64,000 bases of DNA from Candidatus Methylomicrobium oryzae. GTDB lineage: Bacteria > Pseudomonadota > Gammaproteobacteria > Methylococcales > Methylomonadaceae. This document shows, piece after piece, positions 8,384-16,329 of this stretch. The stretch covers positions 1 to 64,000 of the forward strand of contig NZ_JAERVK010000020.1 of NCBI RefSeq assembly GCF_016745425.1. The letters run 5' to 3'. The notes under the pieces are model-generated. The model was not told the origin of the DNA, made no database searches, and worked only from the letters and a program-made list of their open reading frames with translations. Within the stretch, counting starts at the first letter, position 1. Each line of letters opens with the position of its first letter. The translations under genes were made by a program, and so were the position numbers.

Positions 8384-9364
8384 TTACAGTAGTACGCCGG
8401 CAGCCAGCAATTGATCGTGGAGTTCTTGGGTTCGTTCAGGCGGTAATTGACCGCTCAGGAATGAGCGGATTTCCTTGGGTTTGGCGGCGAGTATGTCGGT
8501 CAACATCCTGACGTTGTAACCGTTTCGCGTCAGACGTGCTTCCAATCCATCCAGGTCCGGCGCCAAAATATCGTGAATGGTATCGGCGTCCACCGGTTTC
8601 TGGCCGACGCGGAAAGCCTCCTCGAAAGCGCGCGTTAAATAAAGCTCAAACTGTAACGGTGTCGTCAATTTCTCGCAGAGTAATGTCACGGCAGCATCGG
8701 TGATTAAAGTATCCAGCTTGGTTTCTGCTACCGTAACTTGATCGAGCAACCAGCACACGTACTTTTTCTTGTCGTGTCCGAAGCCGTTCAGTTCGAAAAA
8801 CGTTGTCCGCGCGCCAATTTCCTCCATTGACGGGCGCAGCAAGTCGTTCTTGAGCTTTGGGTGCCCGGCCAACACCACAGACAGCGTACCTTTGCCGCTC
8901 CGCACGATTTCCATCAAGCGTTTCAGGGCAATCAGAGTCTTGCTCGGCAGTTGGTGAGCGTCATCAATGAACAATGCGACGGGCTTTTTCCGTTTGCGAA
9001 TCAGTTCGCGCAACGCCCGTTCTCGTAGTCCTACCGCTTTGGGCATAGGGTCGTCCTTATCGATGGACAGATCGCTGAATAATGTCTGTACCAGCGTTGC
9101 GGGTGTGACTTGGCTCACATCCAAAGCCAAGGAATTGGCAATCAAGATGGCTTTATCTTGTTCCAGCAAGTCCTGGATTTTTTGCAGCATCGCGGTTTTA
9201 CCGGTACCGACCATGCCGGCCAATACGATGAGCTTGCTGTCCTTGATGGCCAGCTTCAGTTCAGTGACGACCTGCTGTAATTGGGTCGTTTCGAAATAGG
9301 CGATCTGGCTAATCGAACTCATTTCCCGGATGAGACCGTAGTGGTTTCTAATGTCACTCAGCAT
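8384..9364 (-). CDS. AAA+ ATPase transposition regulator (TniB/TnsC/ExeA-like)
   Basis: 326 residues from ATG 9364, which follows GGAG; the longer upstream extension overlaps the transposase gene and is not needed. Walker A GMVGTGKT and Walker B VALFIDDAH, followed by ALKRLMEIVRSG...LVLAGHPKLK, identify the ExeA/TnsC group that binds DNA as an ATP-dependent platform and directs the transposase to targets. It overlaps the 3' end of the transposase gene by 11 nt, so the pair is translationally coupled. Confidence 0.88.
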   Translation of the reverse strand: MLSDIRNHYGLIREMSSISQIAYFETTQLQQVVTELKLAIKDSKLIVLAGMVGTGKTAMLQKIQDLLEQDKAILIANSLALDVSQVTPATLVQTLFSDLSIDKDDPMPKAVGLRERALRELIRKRKKPVALFIDDAHQLPSKTLIALKRLMEIVRSGKGTLSVVLAGHPKLKNDLLRPSMEEIGARTTFFELNGFGHDKKKYVCWLLDQVTVAETKLDTLITDAAVTLLCEKLTTPLQFELYLTRAFEEAFRVGQKPVDADTIHDILAPDLDGLEARLTRNGYNVRMLTDILAAKPKEIRSFLSGQLPPERTQELHDQLLAAGVLL

Positions 9365-11015
9365 GAGGTGGGTTCTCCGATAAATGTTTGACAGGTTCGA
9401 TACAGGCACGGACCCGTGCCAGCACTGCCTGCTTGTTCAGCGTGGACTGGACAAGCTCATTGATTCTGGCAAGCTGATCGGCAGGCAATTTCGCCAGTGG
9501 CAAACCCAAAAATTCCGAAATGGCGCGTTTCGCCGCCAGTAGACTCGGGTAAGTCAACTGGTTGAAGGGGTCGGGATCGGCAAACGCTTGCGTGGGTAAG
9601 CCGTCGGGCCGGATGAATACCGCGACGTCGGGGCGACTTTCCAGAGCGGCGCGCGGCAATTCGAGTTGAGCGGCCAATGTCTCAATGCGATCCGCACGCG
9701 TCTGTGCGGCTGATTTCTTGAAAGTGCGGTAGCGATTCAATGGAATGGGGCCGCCGACCGGCAAGTAAGGGCCGAAGCGTTTTTCACCGTGCTCGACAAA
9801 CAATTCCTGGTCGAACAGTCCCCACCACAGCACGACATCCTCACCGGCTAAGTCAGAATCGACCTCATACGGTGTGCCGTCCACCGTGACGCGTGCATCG
9901 ATCGCCACCTTGCGCCGTTCCGGTTCGCGGGCAAAGGTGCAAAAACGTTCCCAACTGCACATCGCCCGAATGCCGCCGGCGGGAAGGTTCTGCAACCAAT
10001 CTTCGGCGCGCGAGTGCGGCTCAGACCGATGATCCATTGCGTTGTAGCGAATCAGGAAATTCTGTAACCAGGCATTGGCCTCGGCTTCATCGCGCGGTTT
10101 CTGGAAATGATACAAGGTTTCGTGCACCTCTTTCACGGTGCGGAATGGGCGCTCGACTTTGCCTTTGGAACGGGCCGTGGTACGGCGGCCGTCTTTGCCG
10201 GCCGGCAGGTGTGTGCGCAACTCGATGCCAAGGTAGTGCATCACGCGCTGAAATACCTGGCTACGTGCCACGGGACCGTTATCCGTATAAATGATCAACG
10301 GAATGCCTTGTAATAGGGTGTCGGGCGATGCTTTTGCGGCCATGGCGTTGAATAGAAACCGTAAGGCGGTGACGACATCCTCGCCGTAAACGCAGTGGTA
10401 CTCCTGGTAAGCCACGCCACTGCGATCATCAACGACGGAAAACAGCATCAGGGTGGGCGCCTTCATATCCGGACGAATCCATGACGGAGCCTCGACTTCC
10501 TTGAGGTCCGATGGCGACAGGTCGAATTGCCAGCAATCGTTGCTGTGCTCCGCCTGGAAACGTACCGCAGGCGGTGGCCGCCCCAGTGTCGTACGGTCGT
10601 AGCCCCATTGTTTGAGATAGCGATTCACCGTGGTCTTATTGAGTGTGCCGACAGCGGCCTGGACATGGCCATCGGGAGTATCGATCCCGAACGTCTCGAT
10701 CAGCCGGATCGATTCGGCGGTCGAGAGATGTCGGCCTTTCTTATTGGAAGTCCGCACTTTTATCGCGGCGATTAATTCGCAGTAGTGTTCCAACTGCTCT
10801 GCCGGCAGCACGCGCGGTATTCCGCGATCAGCGCGGCGCAAAGCCTTTGGCCGGCATCGCTCAGCCAGCGCCCGGTACAAGGTGGGCTCGGAAACACCAA
10901 ACGTCTGCGCGGTTTCCGCCACGACCAGGCGGCGTTCGTGGCTGCGAGTCGGCAGTAATGCCAGCCGCCGTGCCAGAGCGATCAAGGTCTCGGACGGAAT
11001 GATCTTTCTGGGCAC
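9354..11015 (-). CDS. DDE transposase (TniA/TnsB/Mu-type integrase core)
   Basis: About 553 residues from a GTG at 11015. The start is uncertain: the open frame reaches 11228, but that part lies antiparallel-free within the resolvase gene and lacks domain character. An N-terminal helix-turn-helix (ETAQTFGVSEPTLYRAL) is followed by the catalytic core with Asp in CWQFDLS, Asp in IIYTDNGP and Glu in KGKVERPF, then a Mu-type C-terminal beta barrel. It cuts and joins the element ends. Confidence 0.9.
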   Translation of the reverse strand: MPRKIIPSETLIALARRLALLPTRSHERRLVVAETAQTFGVSEPTLYRALAERCRPKALRRADRGIPRVLPAEQLEHYCELIAAIKVRTSNKKGRHLSTAESIRLIETFGIDTPDGHVQAAVGTLNKTTVNRYLKQWGYDRTTLGRPPPAVRFQAEHSNDCWQFDLSPSDLKEVEAPSWIRPDMKAPTLMLFSVVDDRSGVAYQEYHCVYGEDVVTALRFLFNAMAAKASPDTLLQGIPLIIYTDNGPVARSQVFQRVMHYLGIELRTHLPAGKDGRRTTARSKGKVERPFRTVKEVHETLYHFQKPRDEAEANAWLQNFLIRYNAMDHRSEPHSRAEDWLQNLPAGGIRAMCSWERFCTFAREPERRKVAIDARVTVDGTPYEVDSDLAGEDVVLWWGLFDQELFVEHGEKRFGPYLPVGGPIPLNRYRTFKKSAAQTRADRIETLAAQLELPRAALESRPDVAVFIRPDGLPTQAFADPDPFNQLTYPSLLAAKRAISEFLGLPLAKLPADQLARINELVQSTLNKQAVLARVRACIEPVKHLSENPPHAE

Positions 11016-11031
11016 TGGATAAGTCCCGGTT

Positions 11032-11625
11032 CTACCGAACCGCTCTCGATACGCCGAGGGGTACGCCGCGATGGCGCAGATAGGCGTATAAAGTGCTCTT
11101 GGAAATATGCAAATGCTCGGCAATTTGCTGGGCGCTGAGTTTGCCTTCACGGTACAGTGTTTCGGCGGCGCAAGCGGTGGATAGGGCTTTCTGCGGCAAG
11201 CCTTTCGGGCGTCCGCCGGTGCGTCCACATGCGCGGGCGGCGGAAAGACCGGCTTGCGTGCGCTCGCGAATCACATCGCGTTCAAATTCGGCCAAGGAAG
11301 CGAAAAGATTAAACACCAGACGTCCTTGCGGCGTTGTGGTGTCGATTGGATCATTGAGGCTCTTGATGCCGACATCCCGCTGTAACAGCAGATTGACGGT
11401 CTCAACCAGATGCTTGAGCGAACGCCCCAGACGATCCAGCTTCCAAACCACCACGATGTCACCCGGCCGCACCTCTTCGAGTAGCTTGGCCAATATCGGC
11501 CGCTCGGTCGCCGCGCCGCTGATGACTTCCGCGTAAACCTTGGCGCAGCCCACCTCCTTCAGCGCATCGACCTGAAGCGCTACGGTCTGATCGCGGGTAC
11601 TGACGCGGGCGTAACCAATATTCAT
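11032..11625 (-). CDS. serine recombinase/resolvase (TniR-like)
   Basis: 197 residues. The N-terminal resolvase domain begins NIGYARVSTRDQ with nucleophile Ser9, continues with VWKLDRLGRSLKHL and LFNLFASLAEFERDVIRERT, and ends in a helix-turn-helix (SAQQIAEHLHISKSTLYAYLR). It is expected to resolve cointegrates at a res site, most simply in the gap just upstream. Being full length and next to transposase and ATPase genes fits Tn402/Tn5053-like architecture. Confidence 0.93.
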   Translation of the reverse strand: MNIGYARVSTRDQTVALQVDALKEVGCAKVYAEVISGAATERPILAKLLEEVRPGDIVVVWKLDRLGRSLKHLVETVNLLLQRDVGIKSLNDPIDTTTPQGRLVFNLFASLAEFERDVIRERTQAGLSAARACGRTGGRPKGLPQKALSTACAAETLYREGKLSAQQIAEHLHISKSTLYAYLRHRGVPLGVSRAVR

Positions 11626-11748
11626 GGGAATCTTTTGTCGTATGCGTATCGTCCATTATACTCATCACCCAAAAGTAAATCGAACTTTGATTTGTAGAAC
11701 CAGTAATCTGCACTGAAAACAGTCTTATTTCGACGGAAAATGGCCTGG

Positions 11749-11792
11749 CTGCCGGGGTTCGACAAAATGATCGTTTTGTCGAACCCCGGCAG
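11749..11792. promoter_or_regulatory. 19-bp-arm palindrome, candidate res site or operator
   Basis: Arms of 19 bp around a 6-bp centre (TGATCG). It lies between the divergent resolvase and antitoxin genes. The right arm contains TTGTCG, the likely -35 of the toxin-antitoxin promoter. Position suits a resolvase crossover or binding site; the long uninterrupted symmetry would also suit an operator. Confidence 0.5.
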
Positions 11793-11804
11793 TAGCGCTA
11801 TAAT
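11776..11804 (+). promoter_or_regulatory. sigma70 promoter of toxin-antitoxin operon
   Basis: TTGTCG (11776-11781), a 17-bp spacer, and a consensus TATAAT (11799-11804), 31 bp before the antitoxin ATG. Confidence 0.8.
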
Positions 11805-11822
11805 GTGTACACCTAAGTACAC
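11805..11822. promoter_or_regulatory. antitoxin operator, GTGTAC-N6-GTACAC
   Basis: A perfect inverted repeat directly downstream of the -10 box, at the expected start of transcription. It is well placed for autorepression by the Phd-like antitoxin (inference). Confidence 0.65.
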
Positions 11823-11834
11823 AAAGAGGACGTT

Positions 11835-12092
11835 ATGGAAACTAAAGTGGGCGTGAAAGAGTTCCGGGCACATTTGCCTTCCTATCTGGAATCCGTGTCG
11901 CCAATCACGATCACCCGTCACGGGGAAACCATCGGCTATTACATTCCGGCACATCGGGGACGTAATCAAGCAGAGCTGGATGCGCTCAAACAGGCAGCGG
12001 CGAAACTGGAAGCGATGCTGTCTGAGTTGGGCGCTTCAGAAGAGGAGATTGTGGCCGATTTCAAAACGCGTCGCGCGACTGACAAGCCATGA
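11835..12092 (+). CDS. Phd/YefM-type antitoxin
   Basis: 85 residues beginning with a Phd/YefM DNA-binding fold: VGVKEFRAHLPSYLE...PITITRHGETIGYYIP. The C-terminal part (about 45-85) is charged and helical and would wrap the toxin. An AGAGG ribosome site precedes the ATG. It overlaps the toxin gene by 4 nt, the usual coupling in toxin-antitoxin pairs. As cargo it would stabilise the transposon or its carrier. Confidence 0.85.
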   Translation: METKVGVKEFRAHLPSYLESVSPITITRHGETIGYYIPAHRGRNQAELDALKQAAAKLEAMLSELGASEEEIVADFKTRRATDKP

Positions 12093-12511
12093 GTCGTCAA
12101 GCTCTGGTGCTTGACGCTAACATTCTTGTCCGGGCCGTGCTGGGTCAGCGAGTCTTTAAGCTATTAGACCAATACTACGGCACAACGGCCTTCTTTGCCC
12201 CCGACGATGCTTTTGCGGATGCCGAGAAGTATCTCCCGCCCATCTTTGCGGCACGAGGCCTCGATTGGGAAGTCGGCGCTGCCGTACTGAGCCGGTTGCC
12301 AACACTGGTGCAGTGTATTGAATTTGATGTTTATTGCGAATTCGAGGCCAAAGCGAGGAAACGTATCCGCGATAGTCGTGACTGGCCGGTGTTAGCCACA
12401 GCTCTGGCATTAGATTGCCCCATATGGACAGAGGATCAAGATTTCTTCGGCAGCGGCGTAGCCACATGGACCACCCGCACCGTGACGATGTATTTGATCG
12501 GCGCTGAGTAA
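12089..12511 (+). CDS. PIN-domain toxin (VapC-like RNase)
   Basis: 140 residues with PIN-domain features: Asp9 in VLDANILVRAVLG, acidic residues in the centre, and a C-terminal RDSRDWPVLATALALDCPIWTEDQDFFG segment containing the remaining metal-binding aspartates. It probably cleaves RNA and is neutralised by the upstream antitoxin. The stop codon is 4 bp from the inner edge of the right terminal repeat. Confidence 0.85.
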   Translation: MSRQALVLDANILVRAVLGQRVFKLLDQYYGTTAFFAPDDAFADAEKYLPPIFAARGLDWEVGAAVLSRLPTLVQCIEFDVYCEFEAKARKRIRDSRDWPVLATALALDCPIWTEDQDFFGSGVATWTTRTVTMYLIGAE

Positions 12512-12515
12512 TTTC

Positions 12516-12683
12516 GCCGTTCTCGGTTAATGTGGTTCCTGGCCGATGTTATCGGGCTGTTCTCAATTAATCTGGGCTCATTCTCGTTTAATCTGGTTTC
12601 TGAGGCCCGGACATTCTCAGCTAATAGGGTCCCGAAAAACGGATGTAATCGGGTCCTGGGATTGATGTTATCGGGCCGCTACA
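12516..12683. repeat. right terminal inverted repeat (168 bp)
   Basis: Reverse complement of 8187-8354 over its whole length, with the same seven putative transposase sites. Confidence 0.93.
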
Positions 12684-12689
12684 GTTAGG
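12684..12689. repeat. target-site duplication GTTAGG, right
   Basis: Second copy of the left duplication. It contains the stop codon of the GNAT gene (complement of 12685-12687), so the insertion did not change that protein. Confidence 0.9.
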
Positions 12690-13146
12690 GGGGATTTTCA
12701 AAAACGAGCCGCATCGGAATCATTTCGGAATAGTTAAAGCCCTTCTTCCGATAAAGCGACTGGGCCGCCGCATTGTTCTTGTCGGTCAAAACCGTAATCC
12801 TCTTGCACCCGTCCCGAACAGCAAAGCGAATCGCGTAATCCAGCAATTGAGTCCCCCAGCCCTGCCCTCTTGCCGATTCCTCCAACACGAAGTCTTCCAG
12901 CCAGGCTACCTTGCCGCCCAACGCAGTCGACACCAGAAACAGCAAACTGACGCAGCCGGCGACCCGGCCCGCCGCTTCGATCACGAAGAACCGGCCTTTT
13001 TCCGAATCGCACAGGATTTCTCCGACCCCTTTCGATTGCGTTGCGAAATCGGGTCTGAACTCCGCCTCCTGATCGAAAAGCAAAGACAGCAGCCGGCAAA
13101 TCGCCTCGTTGTCTTCGATAACGGCTTCTCTGATATGCATATTCAT
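12685..13146 (-). CDS. GNAT family N-acetyltransferase
   Basis: 153 residues. IREAVIEDNEAICRLL at the start, the acetyl-CoA-binding core VLEESARGQGWGTQLLDYAIRFA near residue 85-110, and NNAAAQSLYRKKGF near the end are typical of GNAT enzymes. The substrate is unknown. The last residues (FENPP) and the stop codon are encoded by the family-A repeat that received the transposon, so the C-terminus was shaped by repeat insertion. No clear ribosome site precedes the ATG; the next Met is two codons on. Confidence 0.9.
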   Translation of the reverse strand: MNMHIREAVIEDNEAICRLLSLLFDQEAEFRPDFATQSKGVGEILCDSEKGRFFVIEAAGRVAGCVSLLFLVSTALGGKVAWLEDFVLEESARGQGWGTQLLDYAIRFAVRDGCKRITVLTDKNNAAAQSLYRKKGFNYSEMIPMRLVFENPP

Positions 13147-13276
13147 GAAATTCGGTTCTGTCGAACAGGGTGATCTAAAGCGCCGGGAAGGTCGTTCATT
13201 TGCCTTGCCCGACTGCGCGGCTTTCTCGGTCCGGCCTCAGCTCCGAACCGCTTTTTCCAATCAATCGCACCAGTAC

Positions 13277-13312
13277 TGTGCAATATATGCGCACAATATT
13301 GGTGCATATTGC
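13277..13312. promoter_or_regulatory. overlapping palindromes upstream of the Cache/CheW gene
   Basis: TGTGC...GCACA (13277-13295) and GCAATATATGC...GCATATTGC (13280-13312) overlap. The symmetry suggests a regulator-binding region about 130 bp before the gene. No sigma54 promoter was found in 13147-13437. Confidence 0.4.
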
Positions 13313-13437
13313 GAAAATTGCTCCATCCCGACACATTGCAGCCCTGACCTTGCCGACAAATAGTAAAGATGGTGCAGAAATTGCTTGAAGACTGAATATT
13401 TTTTCTGATCTCTATTTTAAGCGAAAGGATAAATGAC

Positions 13438-16014
13438 ATGCTGTCAGAGATTGAGCGTTTCGAAACATTTTCTCCCTATATCCGGAGTGTGGCCCAATGC
13501 AAGGAAATCCTCCGGGAACTGAACGGCACCTGGGGGCTGATTTCGTCGATCGCCGAAATCAGCTGTCCTAAAGAGGCGGCATCCATCCTGCCCGCGATGG
13601 AGGCGACCAAGCAGGGTTTCGGCGACCTGGAAAAGAAACTGACCCATCAGCTGGTTTCCGAGGAAATCAACAAAACCTGCCTCGAGCTCAACTCGAAGGC
13701 GCAAGTCTCAATCGACATTCTGGTGCGGAACCTGTACGAACGCACCGCGGACATCGGGTTTCTGGCCACCAACGCCGATATCTGCGATTTCGTGCTGAAC
13801 GCCGTCAAAGGCGCAGAAGCCGACACCGACTCGATCAACCGCCTGCTGGACGAGTACGGCTCGAAATATACCGTCTACGACGACATCATCGTCCTGGATA
13901 CGCAGGGCCGCATTCTGGCCAGGCTAGACCGTGAAGCGGCTCCCATCGAACAGACCGTTTCCGACCCGATCATTCACCGGACGTTGAATTCGACCGAAGA
14001 CTATGTCGAGACTTTCGGAAAGACCGGCCTGCGTCCAGACACAGACCGCGCGCTGATTTATTCGAAACGCATTGCCGACCCGGCCAACGGCGCCGTGCTC
14101 GGCATCTTGTGCCTGTCATTCCGCTTCGATAACGAAATGGAAGGCATTTTTCGCAGCCTGCAGAAAAAAGGCGACAAGGCGGTCATTTTACTGCTGAACG
14201 CCGACGCCAAAGTCATTGCCACCAGCGATTTCGACCATGTGCCGATCGGCCGCCGCATCGAAGCCGTACCGGAAGGCCGCGAGTTCGGCATCACCGACTT
14301 CGCCGGGCGGGAATACCTGTCGGTGACGCACCGGGGCCGTCCCTACCAGGGCTATGTCGGCCAAGAATGGTACGGGCACGCCATGATTCCGCTGCAATCG
14401 GCCTTCGGCGCATCCGCCTCCGACAAGGAGATCAACGCGGAAATCCTCCGCCACGGCGACGCCCTGTCCACCGAACTGTCCAGCCTGATCGCCGGCGCCG
14501 CCGAAGGCATCAACCAGTTCCTGCACCGCGTCATCTGGAACGGGCAGATCATGGCCGCCAACGAACATGGCCATCTTCTGTCGCTGAAGGCGATCCTGCG
14601 CCAGATTCGTTCGATGGGCGCCCGCACGGCCCAGGCGCTGGCCGATTCGAGCAGCAAGCTGCACATCACGATGATCACCGCCGAACTGCGCAATGCCGAA
14701 TCCATTGCGCGGCTGATGATCGACATCATGGACCGAAACCTTTACGAACGCAGCAACGACTGCCGCTGGTGGGCCTTGACTTCGGAAATCCGCCGCCTGC
14801 TGTCCGAAGGCCGCCTGGACGAAGAAGGCAAGCAGAAAATGACCGACATCCTGATCTATATCAACAAACTGTACACGGTCTACACGCGCCTCTTTATCTA
14901 CGACATCAAGGGAATGATCGTGGCCGAATCCAATCTCCATCACGATCCCGTGGAGGCGGTGGACAGGCCGGTCAATGCCGCCTATGCGCAAGAGACGTTT
15001 TATTTGCGCTCGCCGCAGGAATACCGGGTATCGCCGTTCGAAGAGACCTGGCTGTACGGCGACGAACCGACCTATGTGTATAACGCGGCCATCCGCCATT
15101 TCGACGATCCGAACAAGGTCGTCGGCGGCATCGGGATCGTTTTCGATTCGGCCCGCGAATTCAAGCAAATGCTGGAAGACTGCCTGCCCGAAAAAGCCGG
15201 CGTTTTCGGTTTGTTCGTGGAGCGACCCAGCGGGCGCATCCTCGCCTCGACCGGAGCGTCCCCCTATCAAAACGGCGAAACGCTCGAAATCCTCCAGGAA
15301 TTTTCCGAACTGCAAACGGGTTCCGGCAAATCGAGAATCGTGCTTCATGACAAAACCTACTATGCCGTCGGCTGTTACTCGTCGCGCGGCTACCGCGAAT
15401 TCAAAACCACGGGAGACTACCGAAACGATGTAGCCGCCTTCGTCTTCATCCCCATCGGCGAAGAAAAAACCGAAGCAGCCGTTACCGACCAGCGCGAAGT
15501 CATTACCTATCCGCAAGAGCCGGTCATCGGCGAAACCGTGGATCTGGCGACGTTTTATATCGGAAGCAAGGTCTATGCCTTCCGTGCCTCAGAGGTACTG
15601 GAAGCCGTCGAAGCCGCGCGGATCAACCGCCTGCCCGGCGTCGAGTCCTATATCGTCGGCAGCATCATGTATTACGATAACCGGGGGGAGGAAGGCAACG
15701 ACAAATTCCCGATCATCGTGGTAGACGGCAAAATTCTGACCGGGACGCCGCCGGTCGATCCGGAAAATCCGGAAAACATCAAAGGCATCATCGTCGTGGT
15801 CCGGACCGCAAGCGGAGTCATCGGTTTATTGGTCGACGATATCGATGCAATCCCCACCTTTGAAAAGCGCCAAGTCCAGCCGGTCGATGAATTATTGCGC
15901 GGCGACGGCGGCTACGTGAAATCGCTGGTCAACCTCTGCGACAACAACGCGTCCGGGCAGATGCTGGTCGTTCTGGATCAAAACCTGATTCTGTCCTCGG
16001 TCCGGAAAAGGTAA
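13438..16014 (+). CDS. soluble tandem-Cache sensor with C-terminal CheW domain
   Basis: 858 residues. Two related sensory halves begin with the same signature, NLYERTADIGFLATNADI (about residue 98) and NLYERSNDCRWWALTSEI (about 434). Each is followed by a Cache-like ligand domain (YTVYDDIIVLDTQGRILAR; YTVYTRLFIYDIKGMIVAE). From about residue 700 a CheW fold follows (LATFYIGSKVYAFRASEVLEAVE...GVIGLLVDDIDAIP). I see no transmembrane helix, HAMP or methyl-accepting coiled coil. It may couple a small-molecule signal to a CheA array. It lies alone between the acetyltransferase and nifB. Confidence 0.8.
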   Translation: MLSEIERFETFSPYIRSVAQCKEILRELNGTWGLISSIAEISCPKEAASILPAMEATKQGFGDLEKKLTHQLVSEEINKTCLELNSKAQVSIDILVRNLYERTADIGFLATNADICDFVLNAVKGAEADTDSINRLLDEYGSKYTVYDDIIVLDTQGRILARLDREAAPIEQTVSDPIIHRTLNSTEDYVETFGKTGLRPDTDRALIYSKRIADPANGAVLGILCLSFRFDNEMEGIFRSLQKKGDKAVILLLNADAKVIATSDFDHVPIGRRIEAVPEGREFGITDFAGREYLSVTHRGRPYQGYVGQEWYGHAMIPLQSAFGASASDKEINAEILRHGDALSTELSSLIAGAAEGINQFLHRVIWNGQIMAANEHGHLLSLKAILRQIRSMGARTAQALADSSSKLHITMITAELRNAESIARLMIDIMDRNLYERSNDCRWWALTSEIRRLLSEGRLDEEGKQKMTDILIYINKLYTVYTRLFIYDIKGMIVAESNLHHDPVEAVDRPVNAAYAQETFYLRSPQEYRVSPFEETWLYGDEPTYVYNAAIRHFDDPNKVVGGIGIVFDSAREFKQMLEDCLPEKAGVFGLFVERPSGRILASTGASPYQNGETLEILQEFSELQTGSGKSRIVLHDKTYYAVGCYSSRGYREFKTTGDYRNDVAAFVFIPIGEEKTEAAVTDQREVITYPQEPVIGETVDLATFYIGSKVYAFRASEVLEAVEAARINRLPGVESYIVGSIMYYDNRGEEGNDKFPIIVVDGKILTGTPPVDPENPENIKGIIVVVRTASGVIGLLVDDIDAIPTFEKRQVQPVDELLRGDGGYVKSLVNLCDNNASGQMLVVLDQNLILSSVRKR

Positions 16015-16174
16015 AGGATTCAATTGAAAGGGTTGCGGGTTGCGCAAAGCACGCAACCCAACTTACGCAACCGCATAACCTCCCGATAGCTGTAAACCGT
16101 CCGCACCCGCTTCCACAAATTCACGCCGCGGCCAGATCCGAAACCGAAACGGCACATTTCCCTTTTTTCCCTTT

Positions 16175-16190
16175 TGTTGAAAATCGAACA
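16175..16190 (+). promoter_or_regulatory. NifA site 1 for nifB (TGT-N10-ACA)
   Basis: Exact consensus half-sites with 10-bp spacing, about 90 bp upstream of the sigma54 element. Confidence 0.75.
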
Positions 16191-16196
16191 CAGCCT

Positions 16197-16212
16197 TGTG
16201 CTGTTTGCCACA
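16197..16212 (+). promoter_or_regulatory. NifA site 2 for nifB (TGT-N10-ACA)
   Basis: A second exact match 22 bp after the first, about two helical turns, so two NifA dimers could bind the same face. Confidence 0.75.
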
Positions 16213-16278
16213 AGGCCCCTCCGCAGAACCTATTCAAATAAGGCATAAATATCAATCACATAAAAACTTTTTCATAAC

Positions 16279-16294
16279 TGGTACGATCCATGCT
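16279..16294 (+). promoter_or_regulatory. sigma54 promoter of nifB
   Basis: TGGTACG-N4-ATGCT keeps the essential GG and GC at the correct spacing, with one change in each box from consensus (TGGCACG-N4-TTGCT). It lies 36 bp before the nifB ATG. The rest of the 16015-16329 gap holds a family-B-like hairpin at about 16025-16070. Confidence 0.85.
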
Positions 16295-16329
16295 TTCCCT
16301 CAAAGTAACCAATCAGCGAGGTAACTTCG

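Larger units (their letters stand above)
8187..12683. mobile_element. complete Mu/Tn7-type (TniAB-like) transposon with resolvase and toxin-antitoxin cargo
   Basis: A 4497-bp element starting TGTAGCGG and ending CCGCTACA. Its 168-bp terminal inverted repeats (8187-8354 and 12516-12683) read as identical, and it has a 6-bp target duplication. It encodes, from the left on the minus strand, an AAA ATPase, a DDE transposase and a serine recombinase, then on the plus strand a Phd-like antitoxin and PIN toxin. The TGT...ACA ends and the transposase/ATPase pair point to the Tn7/Tn5053/Mu superfamily. Uninterrupted genes and matching ends suggest recent insertion. Confidence 0.93.

Noticed and set aside
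11016-11228. N-terminal extension of the transposase
   Set aside because: It lies inside the resolvase gene in another frame and has no domain character; a start near 11015 is more likely.
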